Positions 18,450-25,833 of a stretch of DNA of 64,000 nt are shown piece after piece. The position numbers and the translations under genes were made by a program. Within the stretch, counting starts at the first letter, position 1. Each line of letters opens with the position of its first letter. Source of the stretch: Methylobacterium sp. J-030 (lineage in GTDB: Bacteria; Pseudomonadota; Alphaproteobacteria; Rhizobiales; Beijerinckiaceae); NCBI RefSeq assembly GCF_022829545.1, contig NZ_JAKSYM010000371.1:54645-118644 (forward strand), in the 5' to 3' direction. A model generated the notes under the pieces. That model saw nothing but the letters and a program-made list of their open reading frames with translations, had not been told where the DNA came from and searched no databases.

Positions 18450-19735
18450 CGCACCGTGACGCTGGGGACGATCGACATGCCCGGGCCGATCGAGACGTCC
18501 GTCGGCCAGTCCTTGACCACGATCTTCACCGGGATGCGCTGGGTCACCTTCACGTAGTTGCCGGTGGCGTTCTGCGCCGGCAGCAGGCTGAAGGCCGTGC
18601 CGGACCCCGGCTGGACCGAGGCCACGGTGCCGCGGATCTTCCGGCCCGGATAGGCGTCGATCGCGAGATCGACCGGCTGGCCTGGACGCATGTCGTTGAT
18701 CTGCGTCTCCTTGAAGTTCGCGGTGACCCAGATGTCGTCGGGCACGAACATCGACAGGGTCTGACCCGCCTGGGCGAGCTGGCCGATCCCGCCGGTGAGC
18801 CGCACGACGCGGCCCGCCTGGACCGAACGGACCGTGGTGTATCCGAGGTTCAGCTCGGCCTGCTCGACCTGGGCCCTGTCGCGGGCGAGCTGTGCCTGCG
18901 TCGAGGCCTTCTGGGCCTCCAGCGCGCCGATCTGCTTCTGCGCCGCGACCACGCTAGCATTGGCGCTCTGCAGCGAGGCCTGACGCTGCTGGAGGGTCGA
19001 GGTGGCCGATTGCGATTGCTGGATCGAGCCCGAGCCGCGCTCGGCGAGGTCCTTGTAGCGGGCCGCATCCTCCTGGGCGAACTTCAGGGCCGCCTCGGCG
19101 GTGGCGACCTGCGCCTTCGACACGTCGATATTGGCGTTCTGAGCCTGGATCTGGGCATCGATATTCTTGATTCCGGCTTGATCGGCCTCGATCTGCGCCT
19201 TCGCCTGATCGAGGGCGATCGCGTAGTCCCGCTGGTCGATCTGGAACAGGATCTGGCCCGCCTCCACGTGCTGGTTGTCGGTGACCGGCACGTCGACGAG
19301 ATAGCCGCCGACCTTGGGTTGGATCGAGATGCTGCGGGCATCGACGAAGGCATCGTCGGTGTTCTCGTACGGGTGCATGTAGAGCAGCCAGTAGAAGAAG
19401 ATGCCGACGCCCAGAGCGATGACCGCGAGCGCGCCGAGCAGGAAGGCCCAGGGATGCCGCCGCAGGATATTGGGGCGGCGCTGATCGCCGTCCGCGTCGT
19501 CCTCCCCCGCCTCGTCCTGCGTTTCCCCGCCCGCGTCCTGGGCCGGCTGATCCGCGTCCTCCGAGCCCGGCTTCTTCCGGGCGGTCTCGCGGTTCCGTTC
19601 GGACCGTCCGAGATCCAGCACATCGCGATCCGGCGCCACGCGCTGCGCGGAATCGCGTTCACCGGCACCGGCCCGGTCCTCGGACGGCCGCGCGCGCGCC
19701 TCGGCCTCTGAGACCTGCCGCTGATCATCAAACAT
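18446..19735 (-). CDS. emrA: HlyD/EmrA-family membrane-fusion protein
   Basis: A 429-residue periplasmic adaptor anchored by one N-terminal helix (HPWAFLLGALAVIALGVGIFF, residues about 94-114). The EmrA signature ENTDDAFVDARSISIQPKVGG follows it, then a lipoyl half-motif, a long coiled-coil hairpin rich in Ala/Gln (about 170-290), and a beta-barrel domain with GRVVRLTGGIGQLAQAGQ. It links EmrB to an outer-membrane channel. The 90-residue cytoplasmic N-terminus is unusually long and highly charged (Glu/Asp/Arg), which is not typical of E. coli EmrA. A shorter start is possible but none has a better ribosome site. It is the first gene of the emrAB operon and is divergent from the HdeD-like gene. 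Confidence 0.92.
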   Translation of the reverse strand: MFDDQRQVSEAEARARPSEDRAGAGERDSAQRVAPDRDVLDLGRSERNRETARKKPGSEDADQPAQDAGGETQDEAGEDDADGDQRRPNILRRHPWAFLLGALAVIALGVGIFFYWLLYMHPYENTDDAFVDARSISIQPKVGGYLVDVPVTDNQHVEAGQILFQIDQRDYAIALDQAKAQIEADQAGIKNIDAQIQAQNANIDVSKAQVATAEAALKFAQEDAARYKDLAERGSGSIQQSQSATSTLQQRQASLQSANASVVAAQKQIGALEAQKASTQAQLARDRAQVEQAELNLGYTTVRSVQAGRVVRLTGGIGQLAQAGQTLSMFVPDDIWVTANFKETQINDMRPGQPVDLAIDAYPGRKIRGTVASVQPGSGTAFSLLPAQNATGNYVKVTQRIPVKIVVKDWPTDVSIGPGMSIVPSVTVR

Positions 19736-19927
19736 GGGGAGTCATCGCCCGATGGGCCGGCCACCTCGCGGCGACCGGGCGCTGCACATCGCCCGCCTCG
19801 ACGTGCAAAAGCCGGCCACGAGCCCAAGGTTCCATGACGGGGCGTCCGCTCACAGGAACGGTTGCCCGGGTGCGGCGTTCTGCGCCGGAAACCTCTGCCG
19901 TTCACGGCTTTGTTCCGGAGTCCCGCC

Positions 19928-20581
19928 ATGACCAGCAGTCCCCAACCGCCGCGCGGACCGACGACCACCTCTGCCGGCGGCATTCCACTGGTCGGCGTCG
20001 CGCGCCTCGATGCCATGAGCGCGGCGCTCGCCCGCAACTGGTGGCTCGTCGCCCTGCGCGGCGTCGTGGCGATCCTGTTCGGCGCCCTCGCCTTCCTCGC
20101 GCCGGGCGCGTTCGTGCTGTCCCTCGTCCTGTTCTTCGCCGCCTACATCTTGACCGACGGCATCGTCGCCATCCTGGGCGCGATCCGCGCCGCGCAGCAT
20201 CACGAGCGCTGGGGCTTCCTGCTCCTGGAGGGGATCGTCGACATCGTCGTGGCGGTCGCCGCCGTGCTGGTGCCCAGCGCCGCCGTGTGGGCCTTCGTGC
20301 TCCTGCTCGCGGCCTGGGCGCTGGTGACCGGAGGGCTGATGATCGCGGCGGCCTTCCGCCTGCATCTCCATTACGGGCGCTGGTGGCTGGGGCTCGGCGG
20401 GCTCGTCTCGATCCTCTTCGGGATCGCGCTCCTGATCGAACCGGGCATGTCGGCCCTGGTGCTGACGTGGTGGATCGGCAGCTACAGCTTGGCCTTCGGC
20501 GTGCTGCTGCTGATCCTTGCGTTCCGGCTCCGCAGCCGGCACGGCCCCGCCGGGCCGCCGTCGACACTGCCCGGGCGGTGA
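19928..20581 (+). CDS. HdeD-family acid-resistance-type membrane protein
   Basis: A 217-residue protein with six transmembrane segments of the DUF308/HdeD family. Conserved features are RNWWLVALRGVVAILFGALAF at the first helix pair, a GIVAILGAIRAA loop, and an internal repeat of the three-helix unit (GLGGLVSILFGIALLI). HdeD contributes to acid tolerance at high cell density in E. coli; in alphaproteobacteria the role is unproven. ATG 19928 has GGAG seven bases upstream; an upstream in-frame ATG (19862) would add 22 non-conserved residues and was rejected. A single gene, divergent from emrA across 192 bp. Confidence 0.85.
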   Translation: MTSSPQPPRGPTTTSAGGIPLVGVARLDAMSAALARNWWLVALRGVVAILFGALAFLAPGAFVLSLVLFFAAYILTDGIVAILGAIRAAQHHERWGFLLLEGIVDIVVAVAAVLVPSAAVWAFVLLLAAWALVTGGLMIAAAFRLHLHYGRWWLGLGGLVSILFGIALLIEPGMSALVLTWWIGSYSLAFGVLLLILAFRLRSRHGPAGPPSTLPGR

Positions 20582-20686
20582 TCCCGCGGGACACGGGACT
20601 GCGTCGTGGCGACGGAAGGACAGGGAGCCCGATGAGGCCTAGAACGAAGTCTCGTCCGGCATGATCGGCCCTGGAAACCGCACGCG

Positions 20687-23152
20687 ATGACGCCTGATGC
20701 GCCTGAGAGCGCCCCGGCCGACAGGCCGACAGTCCAGAATACCGGACGGGACCGGGATGCCGGGGCGCCGGATCCGCGCTCGGCGGCCCGGGATGCGCGA
20801 CGCGCCGCCGGCGACCTCATCCGCAGCCTGTGGTCCCTGATCGTGGCGGGCGGCCTGGGCATCGCCGGTGTGGGGCGTGCCGCAGCGGTCCGGTCGCGCG
20901 GCCTGCTGGAGCGGCGGCGCAGCGCCGGCCCGGCGCCCGCATCGCCGGAAACGGCCGCGGCCCCGCCGCGTCCCGGCACCGCGTTCCCGCTCGCCGCGCG
21001 CCTGCGCGGCCGGCCGATCCTGCTCACCATCGGGGCCGCGATCCTGCTGCCGGTCCTGGCGCTGTTCCTCTACCTGCTCGCCGCCTTCCTCACCCTGCCG
21101 CCGCTGGGCGGAGCCGTGGTCGAGAGCGGCCAGCGGGCGATCACGGTCGAGGCCGATGACGGGCGGGTCTTCGCCACCCGGGGCAGTTTTCGCGGGCAGA
21201 AGCTCACCGCGGCCGACCTGCCGCCGCACCTCGCCCAGGCGATCGTGGCGATCGAGGACCGGCGCTTCTACAGCCACTGGGGCATCGACCTGCGCGGGCT
21301 CGTCCGCGCCGCGTACCGCAACGTCCTCGGCGGCGGCGTGCGCGAGGGCGGCTCGACCATCACGCAGCAATATGCCCGGCTGACCTCCCTCAACCAGGAG
21401 AAGACGCTCTGGCGCAAGGTCCAGGAGGCGATCCTGGCCCTCCGGCTCGAATCGACCATGAGCAAGGACGAGATCCTGCTCGGCTATCTGGACACCGCTT
21501 ATTTCGGCGCCGGAGCGTACGGCGCCGACGCGGCGGCGCGGCGCTATTTCGGCAAACCCGCCAAGGCGTTGAACCTGCCTGAATCGGCCATGCTGGCCGG
21601 GCTGGTGCGCGCGCCCTCGCAGCTCGCGCCGACGCGCAACCTCGGCGGCGCAAAGGAGCGGGCCGACGTGGTGCTCCAGGCCATGGTGGAGACCGGCGCG
21701 ATCACCCAGGCCGAGGCCGACGCGGCCCGCCGCCAGAGCGTGACCCTGAAGTCGCCCCCCGAGGCCCCGCCGGGCACCAACTACTTTCTCGACATGATCG
21801 CGGGCGACGTGAAGCGGCTCGCCGGCAAGGACGGCGACCTCACCGTCCGCTCGACCCTGAACCTCGATCTCCAGAGCCTCGCCGAGGGCGTCGTGGCCCG
21901 GCGCCTCGACAAGGACGGGCGCCGCCGCAAGGTCGGCCAGGCCGCCATGGTGGTGCTGTCGAAGGACGGCGCGATACTCGCCATGGTGGGCGGGCGGGAC
22001 TACGAGGACAGCCAGTTCAACCGCGCCGTCCAGGCCAAGCGCCAGCCGGGCTCCCTGTTCAAGCTGCTGGTCTATCTGACCGCCTACGAGCAGGGCTACA
22101 CGCCGGATTCCATCATGGTCGACCGGCCGGTGCAGATCGGCGACTGGGAGCCGGAGAACGACGATGGACGCTACCGCGGGTCGGTGCCGCTGCGGACCGC
22201 CTTCGCGCTCTCGATCAACACGGTGGCGGCCCAGCTCGGCCAGGAGGTCGGCATCCCGGCGGTGATCGCCACCGCGCGCAAGCTCGGCATCCAGTCCGAC
22301 CTGCCGAACGTGCCGAGCCTCGTGCTCGGCTCCGGCGCGGTGAGCCTGCTGGAGATGACCCGGGCCTACGGCTCGGTCCTGTCCGGCCGCACCCCGCTCC
22401 AGGCCTACGGCATCCAGGCGATCCGCGGGTCCGCTCCGCAGCCGCTCTACATCCAGACCGACCCCGCGCCGACCCCGGGCCTCGCCCAGGAGCCACGCAC
22501 GATGATGCTCGACTCGCTTCAGGCCGTGGTCGAATCCGGGACCGGCAAGGCGGCGCGGGTGCCGGGCCAGATCATCGGCGGCAAGACCGGCACGAGCCAG
22601 GATTTTCGCGATGCGTGGTTCGTCGGCATGACGCCGGACCTCGTGGTCGGGATCTGGGTCGGCAACGACGACGACAGCCCGATGAACCGGATGTTCGGCG
22701 GCGAGATGCCCGCCGGCATCTTCCACGATTTCGTCCAGCGGGCGGCGGAGAAGCTCGCCAAGGGCAAGCCGCGCCCCTCGGCCGAGCGGGCGGAGCCGGC
22801 CCGGGCGGCCGCGCCCGCCGCGGTCCCGGCCGCCGCCGCAGAGGTGCGCGGCGTCCCGGAGGTGATCGACACCGGGACCCTCAATCTGCGCGGACGCGTC
22901 GTGCATCTGCTCGGCGTCGACGGCGAGCGCGGTCACCTCGCCCGGCAGCTCGCGAGCTACCTGCGGCGACGGGAGGTGGTCTGCACCGGCCTGTCCGACG
23001 GCGCCACCGCCCGCTGCCAGATCGAGGGCGACGACCTGGCCGGGCTGATCCTGGCGGCCGGCGGCGCCCGCGCCACGGAGGACGCGCCGCCGGACCTGCT
23101 CGGCGCCGAGGAACAGGCGCGCGCCGAGCGCGTGGGTTTGTGGGGTCGCTGA
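20687..23152 (+). CDS. Class A penicillin-binding protein (PBP1A type) with C-terminal nuclease-like domain
   Basis: An 821-residue bifunctional cell-wall synthase. A membrane anchor at about 110-137 is followed by the GT51 glycosyltransferase with the catalytic Glu190 in AIEDRRFYSHWG and GGSTITQQ (221-228). The transpeptidase has S-L-F-K (nucleophile Ser456), SIN (509-511) and KTGTS (633-637). After a Pro/Ala linker, residues about 721-821 match the shape of a staphylococcal-nuclease (TNase) domain: VIDTGTLNLRGR, HLLGVDGE, ARCQIEGDDLAGLIL, and the ending EEQARAERVGLWG. The catalytic arginine preceding the LxGxD strand is replaced by His740, so it is probably an inactive binding module. It polymerises and cross-links peptidoglycan in the periplasm. 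Confidence 0.9.
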   Translation: MTPDAPESAPADRPTVQNTGRDRDAGAPDPRSAARDARRAAGDLIRSLWSLIVAGGLGIAGVGRAAAVRSRGLLERRRSAGPAPASPETAAAPPRPGTAFPLAARLRGRPILLTIGAAILLPVLALFLYLLAAFLTLPPLGGAVVESGQRAITVEADDGRVFATRGSFRGQKLTAADLPPHLAQAIVAIEDRRFYSHWGIDLRGLVRAAYRNVLGGGVREGGSTITQQYARLTSLNQEKTLWRKVQEAILALRLESTMSKDEILLGYLDTAYFGAGAYGADAAARRYFGKPAKALNLPESAMLAGLVRAPSQLAPTRNLGGAKERADVVLQAMVETGAITQAEADAARRQSVTLKSPPEAPPGTNYFLDMIAGDVKRLAGKDGDLTVRSTLNLDLQSLAEGVVARRLDKDGRRRKVGQAAMVVLSKDGAILAMVGGRDYEDSQFNRAVQAKRQPGSLFKLLVYLTAYEQGYTPDSIMVDRPVQIGDWEPENDDGRYRGSVPLRTAFALSINTVAAQLGQEVGIPAVIATARKLGIQSDLPNVPSLVLGSGAVSLLEMTRAYGSVLSGRTPLQAYGIQAIRGSAPQPLYIQTDPAPTPGLAQEPRTMMLDSLQAVVESGTGKAARVPGQIIGGKTGTSQDFRDAWFVGMTPDLVVGIWVGNDDDSPMNRMFGGEMPAGIFHDFVQRAAEKLAKGKPRPSAERAEPARAAAPAAVPAAAAEVRGVPEVIDTGTLNLRGRVVHLLGVDGERGHLARQLASYLRRREVVCTGLSDGATARCQIEGDDLAGLILAAGGARATEDAPPDLLGAEEQARAERVGLWGR

Positions 23153-23156
23153 CGGC

Positions 23157-23585
23157 TCAGCCGCGTTGGAGCTTGGCGAGGGTCAGCGGGTCCGGTTCGG
23201 CCTCGAAATACGTCGCCAGCGCCTCGGCGAAGAGGGGCTCGTCGGGCGCAGCGGCGGCGAACAGCGTCATGCTGGAGCGGAACTTCACGTCGTCCGGAGA
23301 GCCGAAGATCGCGTGCGCCGAACGGCCGGACACCCGGTTCACCGCCGCCGTGCAGGCCCGCAGGCGCTCGCCCAGCGTCGGATGCTCGAGATAGGCTCGC
23401 GCCTCCTCCAGGGAGCCGATCGCGTAGCGCCGCGCCATCGGGCTGGAACCGAGGCCCGCGATCTGCGGAAAGATGAACCACATCCAGTGGCTCCGCTTCT
23501 CCCCCGCTTCCAGCTCCGCCACGGCGCGCGCGTAGATTCCCGCCTGAGCCTCGACGAACCGATCGAGATCGTAGGGTTCCGCCAT
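23157..23585 (-). CDS. DUF1810 family protein
   Basis: A 142-residue soluble protein of the DUF1810 family. Characteristic stretches are YDLDRFVEAQ at the start, KRSHWMWFIFPQIAGLG (residues about 31-47), ARRYAIGSLEEARAYL and the FGSPDDVKFRSSMTLF block. The molecular function is unknown. ATG 23585 has GGGAG eight bases upstream; a GTG one codon earlier is less likely. The stop lies only 4 bp from the convergent PBP stop. A single gene, probably with its own promoter in the 74 bp before the next divergent gene. Confidence 0.85.
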   Translation of the reverse strand: MAEPYDLDRFVEAQAGIYARAVAELEAGEKRSHWMWFIFPQIAGLGSSPMARRYAIGSLEEARAYLEHPTLGERLRACTAAVNRVSGRSAHAIFGSPDDVKFRSSMTLFAAAAPDEPLFAEALATYFEAEPDPLTLAKLQRG

Positions 23586-23659
23586 CACCTCCGCTCCCGT
23601 CGCGGGCTTCGCGACGCGCGATCGGTGACGCGCCGGCCGCCCCGGTGTAAGCGCTGCCG

Positions 23660-24025
23660 ATGCTCGGTACGCTCGTCGCCTTCATGGTCGCGAACCCCGC
23701 GACCAGTCACGCTCTGACGGCCATCCTCGAGACCGTCGGAATGGCAGCCGCCCTGACCCTGCTGCGCGCCCCGCGGCCGGAGGGCACCGCCGCGCTCCTC
23801 GTCTCGACCTACTATTACGGCCGGGAGGCCGGGCAGCGCGAGCACGACATCAAGCATATGGGCTGGGACGCCGTCCAGGCGCATCTCGGCGCTGAGTTCC
23901 TGTACGGCTGGTCGCTGCCGAACCTTGAGCAGTGGGTGGCGCCGACCTGCGCGGCCTGGGCAATCGCAGGCGCGATCGTCTGGCTTCGCGCACGAATGGG
24001 GCGGGGCGTCGGCGTGCTCCGATGA
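23660..24025 (+). CDS. Small membrane protein, function unknown
   Basis: A 121-residue protein I do not recognise. It has an N-terminal hydrophobic region (residues about 18-36, HALTAILETVGMAAALTLL) and a second helix near the C-terminus (about 93-110), separated by a polar segment with STYYYGREAGQREHDIKHMGWD and, later, FLYGWSLPN. A two-helix topology is likely. ATG 23660 has no strong ribosome site. It is divergent from the DUF1810 gene and convergent with the next small gene. Confidence 0.55.
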   Translation: MLGTLVAFMVANPATSHALTAILETVGMAAALTLLRAPRPEGTAALLVSTYYYGREAGQREHDIKHMGWDAVQAHLGAEFLYGWSLPNLEQWVAPTCAAWAIAGAIVWLRARMGRGVGVLR

Positions 24026-24043
24026 TCCAGCCCGGACCGGCGC

Positions 24044-24313
24044 TCAGGTCCACGCGAACGGACCGTCCGAGGGGCCGATCTCGCTCCTGTCGCCGAGGAG
24101 CCGCCGCCCCGAGGCGATGATCTGGACCGTGTCGCGGCTGCTGCACTGGCGCCGGGCCAGGGCCTCCAGGTCGCGCAGGTAGTCGATCACCGGGCTGCGC
24201 TGCTTCTCGCCCTGCCCGATCATCGGCTCGACCTTGGCGGTCACCGTGCCGGCGACCGTGTCCCAGAACTCGGGTGGGCAGCCCGCGGGTTCCCGGATTG
24301 AAGGCTCGTGCAT
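24044..24313 (-). CDS. Small soluble hypothetical protein
   Basis: An 89-residue protein without a recognised domain. It begins MHEPSIREPAG and is mainly helical, with VIDYLRDLEALARRQCSSRDTVQIIASGR in the second half. ATG 24313 has a strong AGGAGG nine bases upstream, which decides the start against an in-frame ATG at 24376. No signal peptide or membrane segment is visible. It is convergent with the small membrane-protein gene to its left, with 18 bp between the stops. Confidence 0.6.
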   Translation of the reverse strand: MHEPSIREPAGCPPEFWDTVAGTVTAKVEPMIGQGEKQRSPVIDYLRDLEALARRQCSSRDTVQIIASGRRLLGDRSEIGPSDGPFAWT

Positions 24314-24525
24314 CGCTCGTCCCCTCCTGCCGCAGAGGCTGGGCTTCTCGGGCGATTGACTGCGATTCGCATTCACTCATGTTGGAGGCCGCAACACGAT
24401 CGGGCGATCACCCCGACGCGCTCGCGCCATCGTCATCCGGGATCCCCGGAGATCCCATCCCACGACGGGCAGGACGGGGGCTGCCTTCGTGCGTTTGCTC
24501 CCTGACGGATACGCGGGGGATCACC

Positions 24526-24789
24526 ATGGCGGCCGATAATTCGCCGACTCAAGACCGATCGGTTCAACGCGGTCAGACCGGACGACAGGGGGAGACACGC
24601 CTCCGCTCGATCGCCAAAGCCGTGAGCTGGCGCGTCGTCGGCAGCCTCGACACGCTGCTGCTGTCGTACCTGTTCACGGGAAACGTCCTCGTCGCCGGCT
24701 CGATCGCGTCGACCGAGACCGTGACCAAGACGGTGCTCTACTACCTGCACGAGCGCGGCTGGGAGCTGGTTTCGCTCGGCCGGGCGTGA
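24526..24789 (+). CDS. DUF2061 small membrane protein
   Basis: An 87-residue protein of the DUF2061 family. After a polar 30-residue N-terminus comes RSIAKAVSWRVVGSLDTLLLSYLFTG (first helix, RxxxK-SWR-xxGSxDT signature), then a second helix with SIASTETVTKTVLYYLHERGW. These two-helix inner-membrane proteins occur widely in proteobacteria, sometimes fused to sulfur-assimilation enzymes; no biochemical role is established. ATG 24526 follows a G-rich stretch (GGGGGATCACC). The longer in-frame start at 24274 overlaps the divergent hypothetical gene and adds a Ser/Arg-rich tail, so it was rejected. Confidence 0.82.
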   Translation: MAADNSPTQDRSVQRGQTGRQGETRLRSIAKAVSWRVVGSLDTLLLSYLFTGNVLVAGSIASTETVTKTVLYYLHERGWELVSLGRA

Positions 24790-24828
24790 GGGGCAATCGG
24801 GCGCGGAAAGTCCGGCCTTCAGTCCAAA

Positions 24829-24855
24829 GCCCCCGTGGCTGGGGTCCACGGGGGC
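24829..24855. terminator. Hairpin terminator between convergent DUF2061 and lanmodulin-like genes
   Basis: GCCCCCGTGG (24829-24838) pairs perfectly with CCACGGGGGC (24846-24855) around a 7-base loop, 39 bp past one stop and 38 bp before the other. No clear T-tract follows on either strand, so it is judged a bidirectional terminator by stability and position. Confidence 0.65.
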
Positions 24856-24893
24856 CTCGGTCTCCGGACGATGGGCGGGGGCGCCCGTTCCGG

Positions 24894-25307
24894 TTACTTG
24901 ATCAGGGCGAGGAGCGCCTTGCCGGCCTTGGTGTTCAGCTCCATGGCGTCGAGGGTGCCGTCGCCGTCCGGATCCGCCATCTTGAAGCGCTCGGCGACCG
25001 CTGCGAGGTACTCCTTCTTGTCGAGGGTGCCGTCGCTGTCCGGATCGGCCTGCTTCACGCCGGCCGCGCTCAGGCGGCCCTTCAGCTCGCGGGCGTCGAG
25101 GGTGCCGTCGGAATCCTTCTCGAGCCGGTCGAAGGTCGCGGAGGCCACCGCCTCGACTTCCTTCATGTCCACCGTGCCGTCATTGTCGGTGTCGATCATC
25201 TTGACGGCGCTCGCGCCGCCCGCCGTCTTCGCCAGCGCGGCCGGGACCGACAGGCTGGACACGGCGAGGACCATCGCGGCGAAACCGCTGAGAACACGTA
25301 GGGTCAT
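24894..25307 (-). CDS. Lanmodulin-like periplasmic four-EF-hand protein
   Basis: A 137-residue exported protein: signal peptide (residues 1-26, cleavage after PAALA) and four 12-residue EF loops at 39-50 (DTDNDGTVDMKE), 63-74 (EKDSDGTLDARE), 88-99 (DPDSDGTLDKKE) and 112-123 (DPDGDGTLDAME). Adjacent loops are only 12-13 residues apart and all have Asp at position 9. These traits, with the overall length, match lanmodulin, the picomolar lanthanide-binding protein of methylotrophic Methylobacterium. Unlike the classic protein, only loops 3 and 4 have the position-2 proline, and loop 2 starts with Glu. It is therefore a lanmodulin homologue or paralogue whose selectivity for lanthanide over calcium is uncertain. 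GGGAG lies nine bases before ATG 25307. Confidence 0.82.
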   Translation of the reverse strand: MTLRVLSGFAAMVLAVSSLSVPAALAKTAGGASAVKMIDTDNDGTVDMKEVEAVASATFDRLEKDSDGTLDARELKGRLSAAGVKQADPDSDGTLDKKEYLAAVAERFKMADPDGDGTLDAMELNTKAGKALLALIK

Positions 25308-25427
25308 TGCCAAATTCTCCCGAAACTTGATGCGCGATCTTCCTAATCTGCGATCCGCTTCGCTGCAAGTGCGAAATCGCCGGGCCGTCGATGAGCGGGT
25401 GCGCGCGACAGCATCTGCCATGTGAAA

Positions 25428-25451
25428 AGGGGCCGGCGGATGCCGGCCCCT
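25428..25451 (-). terminator. Rho-independent terminator of the small secreted-protein gene
   Basis: On the minus strand AGGGGCCGGC pairs with GCCGGCCCCT around a 4-base loop, followed by TTTT, 42 bp after the stop at 25493. The 10-bp GC stem plus T-run is a classic intrinsic terminator. Confidence 0.75.
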
Positions 25452-25492
25452 CTGTCCTTTGAAGTCGTCGGACTCGCCGTCGGCGGACCGAA

Positions 25493-25735
25493 TCAGTAGC
25501 CGTAGCCGCGGCGGACCACAGGCGGGTCGTCGTACCGCTGGCGGCGATAGAGGCGATCCTCATCGTCGGCGCGGTCGCGGCGGTATTCTTCGCGACGGAC
25601 GTCCCGCTCACGCTGGGCGCGGGAGCGCAGATCGACCCTGGGACCGTCCGGCCCGATATCGATGCGCTGCGCCGCTGCGGGAACGACGCTCGCGAGGGAG
25701 GTGGCCAGGACGGCGCCGGCAAGCGGGGTCTTCAT
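25493..25735 (-). CDS. Small secreted Arg/Asp-rich protein
   Basis: An 80-residue exported protein: signal peptide MKTPLAGAVLATSLASVVPAAA with cleavage before QRIDIG, then IDIGPDGPRVDLRS and a strongly charged tail of Arg, Asp and Glu ending in a Tyr/Gly motif (RRGYGY). Such small 'GPDGPRVD' proteins are frequent in Hyphomicrobiales and have no known function. ATG 25735 has AAGG eight bases upstream. A terminator hairpin follows at 25428-25451. Confidence 0.7.
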   Translation of the reverse strand: MKTPLAGAVLATSLASVVPAAAQRIDIGPDGPRVDLRSRAQRERDVRREEYRRDRADDEDRLYRRQRYDDPPVVRRGYGY

Positions 25736-25833
25736 GGGACACGCCTTCGTGCGTTGCGGTCTAAACACATCGCCACGAGGATCGTTTCCCGAAAACCCCA
25801 ATCGTGCCGGCGGCGCCCAGGTATCGACCGCGC

